Source: Wurfbainia villosa (Eukaryota; Streptophyta; Magnoliopsida; Zingiberales; Zingiberaceae). Taken from it: a stretch of DNA of 64,000 nt. Position numbers and translations under genes: made by a program. Each line of letters begins with the position of its first letter. Position 1 is the stretch's first letter. The notes under the pieces are model-generated. The model searched no databases. It had not been told where the DNA came from and saw nothing but the letters and a program-made list of their open reading frames with translations. The stretch is taken from positions 81,517,174 to 81,581,173 of the forward strand of contig CM045991.1 of NCBI GenBank assembly GCA_025175895.1. Direction: 5' to 3'. Shown in pieces: positions 11,745-22,844 of the stretch.

Positions 11745-12791
11745 ACGGTTTCCGGTTTTGTGTGTTTTGGATTCGGTTAATTTTTATGCATATTTCATAT
11801 ATTAGATGTGCCGGATAATAGTAGGATATGCGTAGTTTAACTCTTTGGTTGCAGGCATAAGATCCGACTATTATGGCCATGTGTGTGTATGTGAATGGAT
11901 GTGTGTAAAAATTTATTATTTGAATCCTCGGGGTTGACGAGGCTAGATTAGTATTTAATTTTTGTAATTAAATACGGCATTGTTTAGCCACTCATTTTAG
12001 TTTACTTTCGATCTAGATGATTTGTACACTCCTTCGTGGAGTCTAGGATCGATGGATGTAAATTAAAATGTTTTATCTCGGCTCGGAACTCTTTGGTGAC
12101 TTGCGCACGGGAAAAGATGGAGCGGACGAGGTGGTGACACGACGGGATGCATATTTGAGGACAATGCCATAATAGTTGGAAAAATTCTGTTTTTTCCATA
12201 TTTATTGCTTATTTGTTTTATATGCATGTTGTGTATGTTTTAAAATTCCTCAATTTTAATTTACTAAGTGGGAGAGGGACATTTTAATTAATTCCCGCGG
12301 CCTCCATTACAATTTGACGTGTGATGCAACAAACTTGCGCGTTGGCTCTGAGTGCCTTCCTCCCCATCGGATGGGTTTGTTTGCGGATCACTAGGTCAAA
12401 TAATGGTTATAGTAAATTATTAAGGAGCGTGTGTACTTCCCCATCGGTAAGGCACATAATCCGAAATAATTCCCTTAGTATCGTGTAATGGTGCACACTT
12501 AGATGCAAATTAAAAGTATCCTCCCCATCGGAGTCACTGCTTTTATTTGTAGGGCCAAAGAGGAACCAACTATTAATTTTATTTGTCAAAAAGTAAGGTT
12601 GACAAGATAATAAAATTAATGGGTAAAACCTCCTCTTACAAATGCAGAATTCGTATACGTCCACACTATCGTGGCATGCGATATTCTCGGTGTTTTGAGG
12701 TGTTGGTTGATTTCGGAATTTTATTGTTTTTGAGGAATCAATCATATTTGAAATCTAATATTTTGATCATTGTGATTTTTAGGATTTTCAA
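11745..12791 (+). other. Element A untranslated leader
   Basis: About 1 kb between primer-binding site and gag start, with no supported frame. It contains the motif TCCCCATCGG three times in similar surroundings, at about 12358-12370, 12437-12447 and 12519-12531. The leader normally carries dimerisation and packaging signals. Confidence 0.7.
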
Positions 12792-13951
12792 ATGGCTTTC
12801 AACCCACTTGCTGTGATTTTAAAAGAAAATAAACTTACTGGTCCAAACTACATTGATTGGAAAAGAAACCTGGATATTGTCTTAACTGCGGAAGAGTACA
12901 AATTTGTACTCTTCGAGGTCTGTCCTCCTAAGCCCTCCAATGACTCTGATGAAAAGGAGATAGAACGTTATAAGAAATGGGTTAAGGCAGATGAGATGGC
13001 GCGGTGTTACATTTTGACATCTATGTCAAATGTGCTGCAACATCAGCATCATGCCATAGCCACAGCTTATGACATGATGTTCAATCTCAAGGAACTTTTT
13101 GGACATCAGAGTAGGGCGGCTAGGCAGGAGGCAATGAGAAACTTGATGACGACCACCATGATCGAGCGAACACCCGTTAGGGATCATTTTCTCAAGATGA
13201 TGGCTCATCTTAATGAGATGGAAGTCCTAGGAGCTGAGATCGATGGGGAAACCTAGGTCGATATCATTCTCCAGTCTCTGCCTAGGAGTTTTGAGCAGTT
13301 CCGCCTCAACTACAACATGAACAAAAGGTTGTATTCATTGGCGGAGCTTTTGACAGAACTCCAGCGAGAGGGCTTTTCGAGTGCTCAAGCCATGGTCGCT
13401 CAGAAGGTTTCTTCCTCTAAACCGAAAGGTAAGAAGAAGAAACAAGGTGGAGCGAAGAAAGTGGCGAGGGACCTCGCAGGAGTGAAGAAGCCGAAAGGCA
13501 AGTGCTTCACTTGCAAGCAGACTGGACATTGGAAGGCGGACTGTCCTCGCCGAAAGAACAAAGGTATATCTTCTTGTTTAGTTCTTGAAACATGTTTAGC
13601 GGTGTTATCTACCAGTGCCTGGTGTGTAGATACAGGAGCCACTGATCATGTCTGCAATACTTTGCAGGGGTTCCAAGAAACCTGACGACTAGCTGAGGGA
13701 GAGATTACCATCTTCATGGGCAATGCTTCAAAGGTGGCGGCTATTGCAATGGGAGACGTTTATTTATCTTTTGATAGGAATAAAGTTTTGGTTTTAAGAA
13801 ATTGTCTTTATGTACCTACTTTTAGAAAGAATTTAATTTCAGTTTCTAAATTGTTTATGGATGGATATTCTGCTTTTAATGACAAAGTGGTTATAAAAGG
13901 AATAGGGAGATTATCTGTTACAGTACATTGGTTGGCAATTTATATACTCTG
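12792..13951 (+). pseudogene. Element A gag and protease
   Basis: The first ATG (12792) opens a copia gag frame (KLTGPNYIDWKRNL...). Capsid-like sequence continues to about 13400, followed by a Lys-rich linker. A zinc knuckle CFTCKQTGHWKADC lies at 13503-13544 and the protease active site WCVDTGATDHVC at about 13623-13658 (Asp codon 13629). The frame is broken by an in-frame TAG at 13254-13256, a TGA at 13683-13685, and a one-base shift near 13920-13930 that ends this frame at 13951. The two in-frame stops are compatible with single C-to-T changes (CAG, CGA). No functional polyprotein can be made. Confidence 0.9.
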
Positions 13952-13968
13952 AACCAAAAACTCCCACG

Positions 13969-15021
13969 ATGCATATAGAAATCAATAACTCATCTTCTAA
14001 GTCTAATAAGAGAAAAGAACCTTCGCAAATGAACCAAACATATCTTTGGCATCTAAGGCTTGGTCATATTAACCTAAGCAGAATTCAAAGGTTGATAGCT
14101 GATGGACCTTTGGGTTCATTAGTGGTGGAGGATCTCCCAACCTACAAATCTTGCTTGGAAGGTAAAATGACCAAGAGGCCTTTTAAGGCCAACGGGTATA
14201 GAGCCAAAGATGTGTTAGAATTGGTTCATTCTGATTTGTGTGGTCCTATGTCTATCCAGGCAAGAGGTGGCTTTGAATACTTCGTCTCTTTTATAGACGA
14301 TTATTCAAGGTATGGATACATTTACTTGATGCGCCGCAAGTCTGAATGCTTTGACAAGTTCAAAGAATTCAAGGCTGATGTGGAGAACCGTCAAGGTAAA
14401 AGTATCAAGACATTACGATCTGATCGTGGTGGCGAGTACCTCTTGGGAGAGTTTAGGAGTTACTTATCAGAGGCTGGGATTCAATCCCAATTGTCCCCAC
14501 CTGGCACACCCCAACAGAATGGTGTGGCAGAGCGAAGGAATAGGACTCTTATGGAGATGGTCAGATCGATGATGAGTTATTCTGAGTTACCTGATTTGTT
14601 CTGGGGGTTTGCTCTGGAAACAGCAGCACACATTCTGAACTTGGTTCCATCTAAGTCAGTACCCTCTACTCTCACAGAGTTGTGGATTGGGCGAAAGCCT
14701 AGTCTAAGACATATTTGGATTTGGGGTAGTCCAGCACATGTGCTGAAGGGAGATGCTGGTAAGTTGGAATCTCGTACAGAAGTACGCTTGTTTGTTGGCT
14801 ACCCTAAGGGAACGAAGGGTGGTTTATTCTATAGTCCTAGAGATCAGAAGGTGATCGTGAGTACGAATGCCAGATTTCTAGAGGAGGACTATGTGATGAA
14901 CCACAAGCCCACAAGTAGGATTGTTCTTGAGGAGTTGACAGGGGAAGTCCCGACTTCAGTACCACCGGTACGAGAGGAGACACCACAAGTCACTGCACCG
15001 CGTATCACAGAGCATACATAG
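13969..15021 (+). pseudogene. Element A integrase
   Basis: A 350-residue open stretch. Residues 24-70 hold the GAG-pre-integrase zinc domain (WHLRLGH, then SCLEGKMTK). The first Cys of the usual CXXC is Tyr59, so the HHCC finger is incomplete. The catalytic triad is present: Asp89 (HSDLCGP), Asp152 (RSDRGGEY) and Glu188 (NGVAERRNR), with 35 residues between the last two. The C-terminal part has the usual IWIWGSPAHVL and LFVGYPKGTKGG motifs and an acidic tail. A TAG at 15019-15021 separates it from reverse transcriptase in the same frame. Confidence 0.92.
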
Positions 15022-16669
15022 GAGGCACCTCGTCGTAGTGGGAGGGTTGTTAGACAACCCGAGAGATTCATGTTTTTGGGAGAGTCTTCGGACTTAGTCC
15101 CTGGTGAACATGAACCTGATCCCTGGACATATGATGAGGCAATCCAAGATAGAGATGCGGTATGTTGGCAAAGAGCGATGAATTCAGAGATAGAATCTAT
15201 GGATTCTAATCAGGTCTGGGAGCTAGTAGAACCACCCGATGGTGTAAAAACCATTGGATGCAAGTGGATCTACAAGAGAAAGAGAGGAGTAGACGGGAAG
15301 GTTGAGACCTTCAAAGCTAGGCTTGTTGCGAAAGGGTATACTCAGAAAGAGGGTATCGATTATGAGGAGTCCTTTTCGCCGGTAGCTATGCTTAAGTCTA
15401 TTCGGATTCTCTTATCTATAGCTGCTCATATGGATTATGAGATTTGGCAGATGGATGTCAAGACAGCTTTCCTTAACGATAGTCTTGAGGAGAACATCTA
15501 TATGCGGCAACCAAAGGGATTCATTGCTAAAGGCAAAGAGCATCTTGTATGTATGCTTAATCGGTCCATTTATGGATTGAAGCAAGCTTCTAGATCTTGG
15601 AACATCCGCTTTGATGAGGTAATCCAGTCATATGGATTTATTCAAAGTCCGGATGAGCCTTGTGTATACAAGAGATGTGACGGAAACGTAGTGGTGTTTC
15701 TTGTACTATACGTAGATGACATTTTGTTAGTTGGCAACAATATCAAAGTGTTATTAGATGTAAGGGTATGGTTGTCCAAACAGTTTGATATGAAGGACTT
15801 GGGAGAAGTGGGACACATCCTTGGGATCAAAGTTATAAGGGATCGCAAGAAAAGGATGTTGTTCTTGTCTCAAGCTTCATACATTGACACTATCCTTGCT
15901 CGTTTTAGCATGCAGAACTCCAAGAAAGGTTTTCTACCTTTTAGGCATGGAGTTCCTTTATCTAAAGAGATGTGTCCCAAAACATCAAAGGAGATAGAAT
16001 GGCGGTTCCTTATGCTTGGCTGAGGAAGCCTTATGTATGCTATGCTATGTATGAGACCGGATATCTGCTTTGCCGTGGGCATGGTTAACAGATATCAGAG
16101 TAATCTTGGATAGGGACATTGGACTGTGGTAAAGCATATATTGAAGTACCTGAGAATGACTAGGGATTATATCTTTGGTTTCGCAAATCAATTAGTCCTG
16201 GGTTACGGAGTTGGATTTCCAATCGATAGGGACAAGAGTAAGTCTACCTCGGGGTTTGTGTTTACTTTTGGAGGTGGAGCCATAGTATGGAAGAGTGTCA
16301 GTAAATGCATGGCGAGACTCTACCATGGAAGGCTGAGTATGTGGACCTCTCGAGGCAGCCAAGGAAGCTGTATGGCTCAGGAACTTCTTGATGGACTTGG
16401 ATGTGATTCCTGGTTTGCCCAGAACTATCACAATTTATTGTGATAACAGTGGTGCAGTTGCAAACTCGAAGGAACCACGAGCCCATAAGGCGAGTAAACA
16501 CATAGAGCGCAAGTACCACCTCATACGAGAGATCGTAAAGCGAGGAGAAGTTGCTGTCGCCAAGATTGCATCAGAGGATAACCTGGCGGATCCATTCACT
16601 AAGGCCCTTCCAGCGAAAGCGTTTGATAGGCATGTGGAGGACATGGGGATCAGATGTATGGCAGAGTGA
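15022..16669 (+). pseudogene. Element A reverse transcriptase and RNase H
   Basis: The frame continues from integrase. From 15070 the RT reads through IGCKWIYKRKR and LVAKGYTQ, the first catalytic motif WQMDVKTAFLN (Asp at residue 129 of the 15070 frame), IYGLKQASRSW, and YVDD at 15709-15720. TGA at 16021-16023 and TAG near 16108-16110 interrupt the connection region. RNase H is partly recognisable (KSTSGFVF; YCDNSGAVANSKEPR; HLIREIVKRGEV; ADPFTKALP), but its first catalytic Asp motif reads YGVGF and the frame shifts near 16330. It ends at TGA 16667-16669. Confidence 0.92.
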
Positions 16670-16691
16670 TGGCGGCATAGTCTTTTAGTAT

Positions 16692-16702
16692 AAGTGGGAG
16701 AT
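16692..16702 (+). promoter_or_regulatory. Element A polypurine tract
   Basis: AAGTGGGAGAT lies directly before the TG of the 3' LTR. It is the usual plus-strand primer of copia elements. Confidence 0.88.
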
Positions 16703-18816
16703 TGTTGGAATGTATACTGAAAGCCTAGCTCTTTTTGTATGAACATTTTATTTTGAAATAAGAATCACATGATCATTGTTTGCACTTTATATATTTATTA
16801 TATGTGTGCATATTGTCTAATATTTTACATTGTAGATAACATGGTGCTTGGTGTATACGTAAGATCATGTTATCAGTCCCTTGTAAAATATAAGTAGAGG
16901 CTCACAACCAAGATGGTTTTGGACAAACCATTGGCATGGTTGTAGTGTAGTTTGGTATTGTTTTGTCTTGAACATAGAGTTACACTAGTACACTTAGGTG
17001 TATTGAGCAAGACCGACATAGAGGTGATTCAATTTAGTACTGACTACATAATTGAATCGAACCTCGGATATTATGTTGTGCATGTTCTTAATCCCGATAT
17101 AATAACGGGGACATGTACTTAGTATTTATTTCTTTGATTTACCAGAGGGTGAGATTTAGATGGATTAAATCAATATGCCCGGTAAGTTGGGAAATAATAT
17201 TATTTACATGGTGTGTCGTTGATTATAGGAGGAAACCGTGTCCTATATATTAGGTTGATGATGTCCCCTTGAGGAGCTCATAAGGTTCATCATGTAAACC
17301 CAGCTGGTTGGCTTAGTCAACATGATGATAAGGTTGAGTGGTACTACTCGAGGAATTAGATGTTAATTAATTGATGGTCAGTAAATCAATTAATTGACGG
17401 ACATTCGATATCTTAAACACGGGGAGATTAATGTACAAATAATATATGGAGCCCATATTGATTTATGGGGGTTGGTGAGGTAGTTCAATGATGATCCTCT
17501 AGTGGAATGGAACATCATTGATGGATCAAGTTAGTGTGGTTCCGATCCATCGGGTGGCCAAGACCCAACTCCTCCTTATGGTCCCTATCGTAGCCTAATA
17601 TAATCCTTGTGAAGTCTAAATCCAAGAATGTAAAACAAAACCTAGAACCAACGGTTGGGATTAAATCCCTAGATCCGATGGTTAGGATGAAACCCTAGAA
17701 CCAACGGTTGGGATTAAATCCCTAAGATCCGATGGTTAGGATGAAACCCTAGAATCGACGGTTAGGATTAAATCCCTAGAGCCGACGGTTGGGATAAAAC
17801 CCTAGATCCGACGGTTGGGATGAAATCCTAGATCCGACGGTTGGGATGAAATCCTAGATCCGACGGTTGAGATGAAACCCTAGATCCAACGGTTGGGATA
17901 AAACCCTAGATCCGACGGTGGAGGTTAAATCCCTAGATCCGACGGTGGAGATTAAAGGAGTCCTAAGCCTAACTCTATAAAAGGAAAGCTTAGTGTTGGG
18001 CGGCAAAAAAAAAGTGATTTCGAATTGGGATTAGGGTTTGGAGCAAAGGTGGGCGGCTAGGGTTTTGGAGCAAAAGAAGTGGGCGGCAACTCTTCCTTCT
18101 AGTTGAAGTTGGCCGGCGCCCATCTTCCTTCCATCAACACTTGGCCGGTGCCCATCCTAGAGCCCTCTCCCTTCTTCCTTGGCCGACGGTTCTCCTTCCA
18201 TAGGTGGCCGGCATTCATCTTCCTCCCTTCCTCCTAGAGTGGCCGACGACAACACTTCTTGAAGTTGGTCGGCGCATCATCCAATTGTTCCTTGGCCGGC
18301 GGTTGCACCAAATTTCCTAATTTGGTGGTCGGTTCTAGATAGGAAGGTATTTGTTGTTTCTTCTCTTTGTTCGCAGTGGACAAGGTAGAGAAGAAAGCGA
18401 TCTAGAAGGCTTCTACTCGTGGAGGATCTTCGTCCACACGTCGTCCACGAGAAGGATAGGACATACGGTAGAAGATCGTGAGGTATAAAGTTATTTTAAC
18501 TTTATTTACATATCTGAGCTTGTTCTTTTATGTTTTGATTATGCATGTGTGAATTAGTAAATATATTGTATAATCATGGACCCCGAAGACAAACACAAAA
18601 AACGGCGATCCGTCCGTCGTCTCTTCCGCGGCTAACCAACTAGAAGAGTTGTGTTTCTTGAACAACTAGTTTGTTCAAGCGACCACTCAAGTTGTTAGCA
18701 CGACGACGAAATGGTGTTGCTAAGGAAGCTCATCCCATCCGGATAAATCCTTTCATTAGTGAAAATTTTAATCCGGGGACATGGGAGCCAATGAGCCTCC
18801 GAAGCGACTCCCTTCA
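16703..18816 (+). repeat. Element A 3' LTR
   Basis: This is 2114 bp, intact, against about 2085 bp for the split 5' copy. Most of the length difference is one extra 26-bp repeat unit. The TATA box is at 17973-17982, and the end is followed by the GCTTC duplication. Confidence 0.95.
17642..17957 (+). repeat. 26-bp tandem repeat in A 3' LTR, about 12 units
   Basis: Same array as at 1285-1574 with one added copy of the CTAGATCCGACGGTTGGGAT unit near 17815-17845. Confidence 0.85.
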
Positions 18817-19535
18817 GCTTCGTCATCGGAGGAGGAAGGGACTTCCATCTTCTTCTTCCCCTTATTTGCCATCAATGCTACTCCCCTTGAAGGTTGGATT
18901 CTAGTCTCTTCTTGTATTCCTTCAAGCCTCGTTTCGTGGAGCTCCATGGTTGAGAAGAATTCCTCCAAGGTGCTCACTTCAAGGTTCTTGGAGATGTAAA
19001 ATGAGTCCACCATGGAACTCCATCTTGAGGACCAGGGAAAGGCATCTATGGCCTTCATTACCATATTTCGGTTGGAGAGCCTTTCACCTACACTTGTTAG
19101 CCCAATCAAAATCTCTTTCAACCTAGAATGCAATGAAGTTACCTTTTCTCCCTTTTCTAATTTGATGTTTGATAGTTGGGAGCAGAGGAGGTCTCTTCTT
19201 GCTAGCTTAGCCTCCGAGGTACCTTCATGAAGCTCTACTAGCTTCTCCCACATCTCCTTAGCACTAGAACATTCCCCTATCCTATTGACTTCTTATTGGG
19301 GGAGTACATTATAGAGGTGGTGCTTGGCCTTTGAATTTGCCAAATACTCCTCTCTTTGTCTTTTGCTCCATCTCGATTTCTCTAATGGCTCCCCATCTTC
19401 GTTCCTAGGCAACTCGAAACTGTTTTCCATAATTAACAATATTTCAAAATCGGTTTCGAAGAATATCTCCATTCTCTTTTTCCACCAAGAGAATTCGCCG
19501 TCGAACGTCGGTGGGTGGATGTTGGAGCCGGCCAT
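18817..19535 (-). pseudogene. Element D gag, 5' part (UBN2-type capsid domain)
   Basis: ATG at 19533-19535 opens MAGSNIHPPTFDGEF...WWKKRMEIFF, the usual start of plant copia gag. An in-frame TAA at 19293-19295 interrupts it. The frame then continues with the UBN2-type core (EMWEKLVELHEGT, DLLCSQLSNIKLEKGEKV, MVMKAIDAFP) and ends in a Ser/Asp-rich region. Element A cuts it at 18816/18817; the rest of gag is at 1-348. Apart from the stop and the insertion the reading is good, so D was probably a fairly young, coding-competent element before A arrived. Confidence 0.88.
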
Positions 19536-19584
19536 TTTTGATGTAGAGCTTGTTGCGGCGGTTAGTCCAGTGACAAGCAACCTT

Positions 19585-19596
19585 GCTCTTATACCA
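19585..19596 (-). promoter_or_regulatory. Element D primer-binding site
   Basis: The minus strand reads TGGTATAAGAGC, one mismatch to the initiator tRNA-Met complement, placed two bases after the LTR end CTCCAACA. Confidence 0.85.
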
Positions 19597-19598
19597 CT

Positions 19599-20819
19599 TG
19601 TTGGAGATCGATTGGCCGGCTAGAGGGGGGCGAATAGCCCTCGTTCGTTGGATGTCGTATTTTGCTCGTCTACAAAATGTTAGCGCAAGCGGAATATGCA
19701 AATACAAATAAAGACAACACAAAAGATAGACAAGCAATACAAACACGATGGTGTAACGTGGTTCACGGCTACGCCGCTAATCCACGGTCCGATTCGTCCA
19801 CGGTGAATCACTCCGCAATCTATCCACTAGATCTCTCCTTTGCACAAAGCTAGGTGGAGGTAACCTCTTTACACAAAAACACTCCTCTTACAAATATAAT
19901 GGAAATAAGCTTGAGTAAGAGGATGGAAAGCTTTAGGGAACTTAGGGAGAGTATTAGAGCATAAGCATTTTTTTTTCCAAAGCCCCACCCCCTTCCTTTT
20001 TATAGAGGAAGAGGGTTTCTTCCTGTTGACACAGGATCAGTCGACTGATGCCCTCGATCAGTCGACTGATCCCGTAGCCGTTGCCCAATAATGGCCGCTT
20101 TCCACGTTGGATTCCATCCAACGGTATTGGCATCAGTCGACTGATCCTACCATCAGTCGACTGATGCTCGATCAGTCGAGTGCTCAATGGAGTCGACTCC
20201 ATTCTGTGCCCGCGCGTGCGCCATCGATCAACTATTCCCTCGGCACGATCGTGTCGACATCAGTCGACTTCCAGTCCATGGCAGTCGACTGCCAAGCACT
20301 AAACTGGTCTTATACCAGTCGATCGAACCATCGACTTAGAGCAGTCGACTGCCATGACATGGCAGTCGACTGGTGTCGGGAAAACCCATCCGACACTTGG
20401 CCAAATGGCCAAGTTTCACCTAAGAGCTACCCTTCCCGCGTTACAATCGCTCACTCTCATCCCTCGGAGTCCCTCGCCTTCGAAGTTCTCTTCGTTCGCG
20501 GCCACGTCCCTCGGCAGCATCAGGCGCACGGCTCTGCAATGCTCCTTCACATCTCTTGCCTTGAAGTCTACTTCCTCCGGCTTCACTCCAAGCTCCTCGT
20601 CCAGCGGTCCCTCGGATGCTAAAAGCGCATGGCTTCTGCAAAGCTATCCTTCACCGACTCAAGGCATGAGTCATGAGATGTGAAACTCGCCACGGCTCCA
20701 TGTGCGAATTACTAAGTCCTACACGACTTCAACGCACATATCAAATCAACATAACACACTAACTTAAACCCTTTGCCACACACATCAAAACCTTATCATG
20801 GCAAGAGATTGCCCTAACA
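19599..20819 (-). repeat. Element D 5' LTR
   Basis: This is 1221 bp. The minus strand starts TGTTAGGGCAATC (20819) and ends GATCTCCAACA (19599). It contains a block shared with element J (about 20410-20680), a cluster of CAGTCGACTG palindromes (20036-20373), a TATA box near 19997-20006 (minus CTATAAAAAGG), and the U5 block TATTCGCCCCCCTCTAG near the end. D itself is inserted in element E's internal region just after E's primer-binding site; its other end is left of the window. Confidence 0.88.
20036..20373 (-). promoter_or_regulatory. Palindrome cluster upstream of D's TATA box
   Basis: Perfect 14-bp palindromes ATCAGTCGACTGAT occur at 20036-20049, 20057-20070, 20132-20145 and 20152-20165. 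GGCAGTCGACTGCC follows at about 20280 and further copies near 20342 and 20362. All lie within about 370 bp upstream of the TATA box on the minus strand, where enhancer-type binding sites are expected. Confidence 0.8.
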
Positions 20820-20920
20820 AAGTGCATAAAAGTAACCGAATCCTAAACACACAAAATCGGAAATCATGGCTCTGATACCAATTGAAGGGTTTTTCCCGGA
20901 ACTGAAGCTCTGATACCACT
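20820..20920 (-). promoter_or_regulatory. Element E duplicated primer-binding site and start of internal region
   Basis: The minus strand has TGGTATCAGAGC twice: at 20907-20918, next to the LTR end, and at 20869-20880, 38 bp further on. Both follow a TTCA that resembles an LTR end. The sequence beyond (to 20820) matches A's leader after 11745. Element D interrupts at 20819. Confidence 0.82.
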
Positions 20921-22844
20921 TGAAGGTAGAAAACTTCGCTTCCCACTTTAACTCGGTCATTTGTTCATGGCGATCCCATCGACGTCCCCGGATTAAAAAA
21001 AAAATTAATCCTAGACAAAAGGGATCACCCAAGCAACTGTTTCATCGTCGTGCTATTCGATTAGAGTAGTCACTTGAACAAACTTGTTGTTCAAGCAACT
21101 AACCTCTATTCTACGAATAGCCGTGGAATAGACGATGTACAGATCGCCGGTTTTTGTGTTTGTATTCGGGGTCCAAATAAATTTAGCCACATACATAAAG
21201 TAAACAACCACATACAACATGCATATAATTGAAAAACAATTATAGACATAATACAAAAGAACACTAATCAAAATAAACAAGATTATACCTCTTGATCTTC
21301 TATTGTATGTCCTTTCTCCTTTTGGACGTCGTGTGGGCGACGATCTTCCAAAAGTCGAAGCCACCTAGATCACCAATCTTCCTTTCCTTGTTCACTACAA
21401 ACAAAGGAAGATCATAAAATAAAACTCTTCTCTTATCTAGGACCAACCATCAAGCTCCAAGCTTGATGCTTACCGCCGGCCCAAAGAGATGAAGATTAGA
21501 AGTGTAGGCACCGGCCAAAAGCTTCAAAAAAAGAATCCCTAGCTCTTGTTTCCACCGGCAAAGGAGAAGAAGAGGAATAGGTTGAGCTCCGGCCAATGTA
21601 GAGGGGAGAATTATGGGCACCGGCAATCACCTTAGGAAGAAGAAAGAAAACTCTCCATTGTTGCCGCCCAAGCCCCCTCTCAAACCCTAGCCGCCCAACA
21701 TAAATCCTACCCTAACTAGGATTCCTTGCCGCCCAAGTTAAAAAGGGAAGGAAACCCTAATCCACTAAGCCATCATCTTGCCGCACACCCCCTTAAGGCT
21801 TATTTATAGGGTTAGGGATAAGCCTTGTTTTAATCTCCACCATTGGTTCTAGGGATTTAATCTCAACCGTCAGATCTAGAGATTTAATCTCAACCGTCGG
21901 ATCTAGAGATTTAATCTCTACTATTGGATCTAGAGTTTTGTTTTCAACCATTGGATCTAGGCTTTATAAGGTTTTAATATGCTACAATAGGTACCATGAG
22001 GAGGAGTTGGATCTTGGCCACCCAATGGATCAAGCCCACATAAAGTCCGATCCATTTATGATTATCCATTCCACTAGAGGATTATCATTGATCTACCTCA
22101 CCAACTCCCATAAGTTAATATGGGCTCCATATATTATTTGTACATATATCTTCCCATGTTTAAGATCTCGAATGTCCGTCAATTAATTAATCAACATCTA
22201 ACTCTATGAGTAGTACCACTCAACATTATCATCATGTCGGACCAAGTCCACCTGTAGGGTTTACATGATGAACCTTATGAGCTCCTCAAGGGGACATCAT
22301 CATCCTAATATATAGGACACAGTTTCCTCCTATAATCAACGCACACCATATAAATAATATCATTTTCCAACTTACCGAGCCAATCGATTTAATCTATAAA
22401 TCTCGCCCATTGGTAAATCAAAGAAATGAATATTAAGTATATGTGCCCGTTATTATATCGGGATTAAGAGCATGTACAATATAATATTTGAGGTCCGATT
22501 CGATTATGTAGTCAGCAATAAATCGAATCACCTCTAAGTCGGTCCTGCCCAATACACACAAAGTGCACTAGTGTGATTCTATGGTCAAGACAAACCAATA
22601 CCAAATAACACTACAACCATACCAATGGTTTGTCCAAAGCCATCTCGGTTGTGAGCCTTTACTTATACTTTACAAGGTGTTGATAACATGATCTCCCGTG
22701 TGACACCACACACCATGTTATCTACAATGTAATGTATTAGACAATATGTATAACCATAAATATGCAAACAATGATCATGTGATTCTTATTTAAAAAATAA
22801 AGATGTTCATACAAAAGATAGACTTTTCAGTATACATCCCAACA
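20921..22844 (-). repeat. Element E 5' LTR (relative of A)
   Basis: This 1924-bp minus-strand LTR starts TGTTGGGATGTATACTG (22844) and ends at 20921 beside the primer-binding site. It is related to A's LTR along its length but clearly older or from another subfamily, and carries only about five of the 26-bp repeats (about 21835-21960). E is inserted in a family-C internal region at 22844/22845. Confidence 0.88.

Larger units (their letters stand above)
349..18816 (+). mobile_element. Element A: complete Ty1/copia retrotransposon carrying a nested insertion
   Basis: Both ends are visible. The element starts TGTTGGAATG after GCTTC (344-348) and ends CTCCCTTCA before GCTTC (18817-18821), a perfect 5-bp target-site duplication. 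Removing it rejoins the gag of element D. It has two LTRs of about 2.1 kb, an initiator-Met primer-binding site, a leader, a gag-pol region with stops and frameshifts, and a purine tract. Its 5' LTR holds element B. Excluding B, it is about 9.2 kb long. The LTRs look about 1-2% different by eye, so the insertion is fairly recent, but gag-pol is now dead. Confidence 0.95.

Noticed and set aside
11584..11805. 73-residue frame at the end of A's 5' LTR (repeated at 18671)
   Set aside because: It lies across the LTR end and primer-binding site, is conserved only because the LTR is duplicated, and has no recognisable domain.
20107..20683. Overlapping frames of 109-171 residues in the GC-rich part of D's LTR
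   Set aside because: The region is U3 promoter sequence with palindromes and a duplicated block shared with J. The frames are not preserved in J.
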